A stretch of 6,188 nucleotides of DNA, taken from the NCBI GenBank assembly GCA_003153855.1, contig PMBM01000169.1, forward strand, positions 3,395 through 9,582, in the 5' to 3' direction. A model generated the notes under the pieces. The model ran no database searches, was not told the DNA's origin, and saw only the letters and a program-made list of their open reading frames with translations. The position numbers were made by a program, and so were the translations under genes. The stretch is from Propionibacteriaceae bacterium (GTDB lineage: Bacteria > Actinomycetota > Actinomycetes > Propionibacteriales > Propionibacteriaceae). Positions 5,622 to 6,188 of the stretch are shown here, in pieces. Position 1 is the first letter of the stretch; every line of letters begins with the position of its first letter.

Positions 5622-6188
5622 ATGGCGGCAAAGGGACTCACGCGCGAGATGCTGACGGCAGCGGCCCTGCGCATCGTCGACAGCGACGGGCTGGACGCGC
5701 TCTCGATGCGGAGGCTGGGTTCAGAGCTCCGCGTCGACCCGATGGCGATGTATCGGCACATCCCGAACAAGGGGATCCTGCTCGACGAGGTCGTCGAGGC
5801 GATCATGTCCGAGATCGACACCGACGAGGTTGACGCCTCGCTCCCCTGGGGGGACCAGCTGCGCTCGCTCGCGCTCTCCTTCCTGGCCACGCTGATGGCG
5901 CATCCCCACGCAGCGTCCCTGATCGCCGAACGTTCGCTGCGCACGGCCGGCTCGCTCCGCGTGGTCGAGAAGGCGCTGCGGATCATGACGGATGCCGGTG
6001 CGCAACTGGCTGACGCGGTCGCGACGATCGACGCGATCGGTCTGTTGTCCTCCGGGATCGCCCAGGCGGCGAGTGCCTCCTCCGAGCCGGAGGGCGGCCC
6101 CTCAGACCACCGCTTCGCGCGCTTACCGCCGCACGAGTTCCCGCTTCTGAGCCAGGCGGCGAACGCGGGAGCGCTCTCGGACGGGCTG
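5622..6188 (+). CDS. TetR/AcrR-family transcriptional regulator (3' end outside window)
   Basis: Ligand-responsive repressor; 189 codons are visible and the frame is still open at the window end. The start ATG is well supported by AAGGAGGA at 5611-5618, 3 nt upstream. The N-terminal TetR helix-turn-helix is complete: LTREMLTAAALRIVDSDG (6-23), then ALSMRRLGSELRVDPMAMYRHIPNK (26-50), where MAMYRHI is the recognition helix and its end. The following PWGDQLRSLALSFLATLMAHPHAASLI (75-101) is characteristic of the tetracycline-repressor-type C-terminal domain (TetR_C), which binds the inducer and dimerizes. It is divergent from the membrane-anchored hydrolase gene and next to two matching palindromes, so it most likely represses both genes. 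The inducer is unknown; a substrate or product of the hydrolase is the simple guess. Only a few tens of residues should be missing. Confidence 0.93.
   Translation, partial: MAAKGLTREMLTAAALRIVDSDGLDALSMRRLGSELRVDPMAMYRHIPNKGILLDEVVEAIMSEIDTDEVDASLPWGDQLRSLALSFLATLMAHPHAASLIAERSLRTAGSLRVVEKALRIMTDAGAQLADAVATIDAIGLLSSGIAQAASASSEPEGGPSDHRFARLPPHEFPLLSQAANAGALSDGL

Overview
The window is 6188 bases of GC-rich DNA (by eye about two thirds G+C). An actinobacterial origin fits best: G/C-ending codons dominate, the methionine aminopeptidase and the class A RNase P RNA look actinobacterial, and the gene-end hairpins lack U-tracts. A Propionibacteriales or Nocardioides-like host is a guess from overall protein style only.

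Layout. (1) 1-745: 3' part of a type I methionine aminopeptidase gene (map) and a hairpin at its stop codon. (2) 746-1047: a gene-free spacer with a degenerate repeat in two direct copies and one inverted copy, then a putative promoter. (3) 1048-1434: the RNase P RNA gene rnpB, closed by a perfect 13-bp P1 helix. (4) 1435-1609: a short, more AT-rich, unassigned spacer. (5) 1610-3815: a divergent pair, a YnfM-like major facilitator exporter (minus) and a LysR-type regulator (plus), sharing a 79-bp intergenic region with a perfect T-N11-A palindrome. (6) 3816-4329: a convergent region holding a 72-codon minus-strand gene for a probable three-helix-bundle protein. (7) 4330-6188: a second divergent pair, a membrane-anchored alpha/beta hydrolase of the proline-iminopeptidase type (minus) and a TetR-family regulator (plus, cut by the window end). 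Two near-identical palindromes overlap the apparent promoters between them.

How it works together. The left third is housekeeping: N-terminal methionine removal and tRNA 5' processing. The right two thirds is accessory, with two regulator/effector modules of the same design: a one-component sensor divergent from one effector gene, with operators in the shared intergenic region. The first should control export of an unknown small molecule, the second an extracytoplasmic hydrolase with unknown substrate. No mobile-element gene, CRISPR array or tRNA was found. The best-supported regulatory structure is the twin operator at 5529-5568. I did not see a wholly new system; the candidates for novelty are the substrates of the two modules, the map-rnpB repeats and the orphan small protein.
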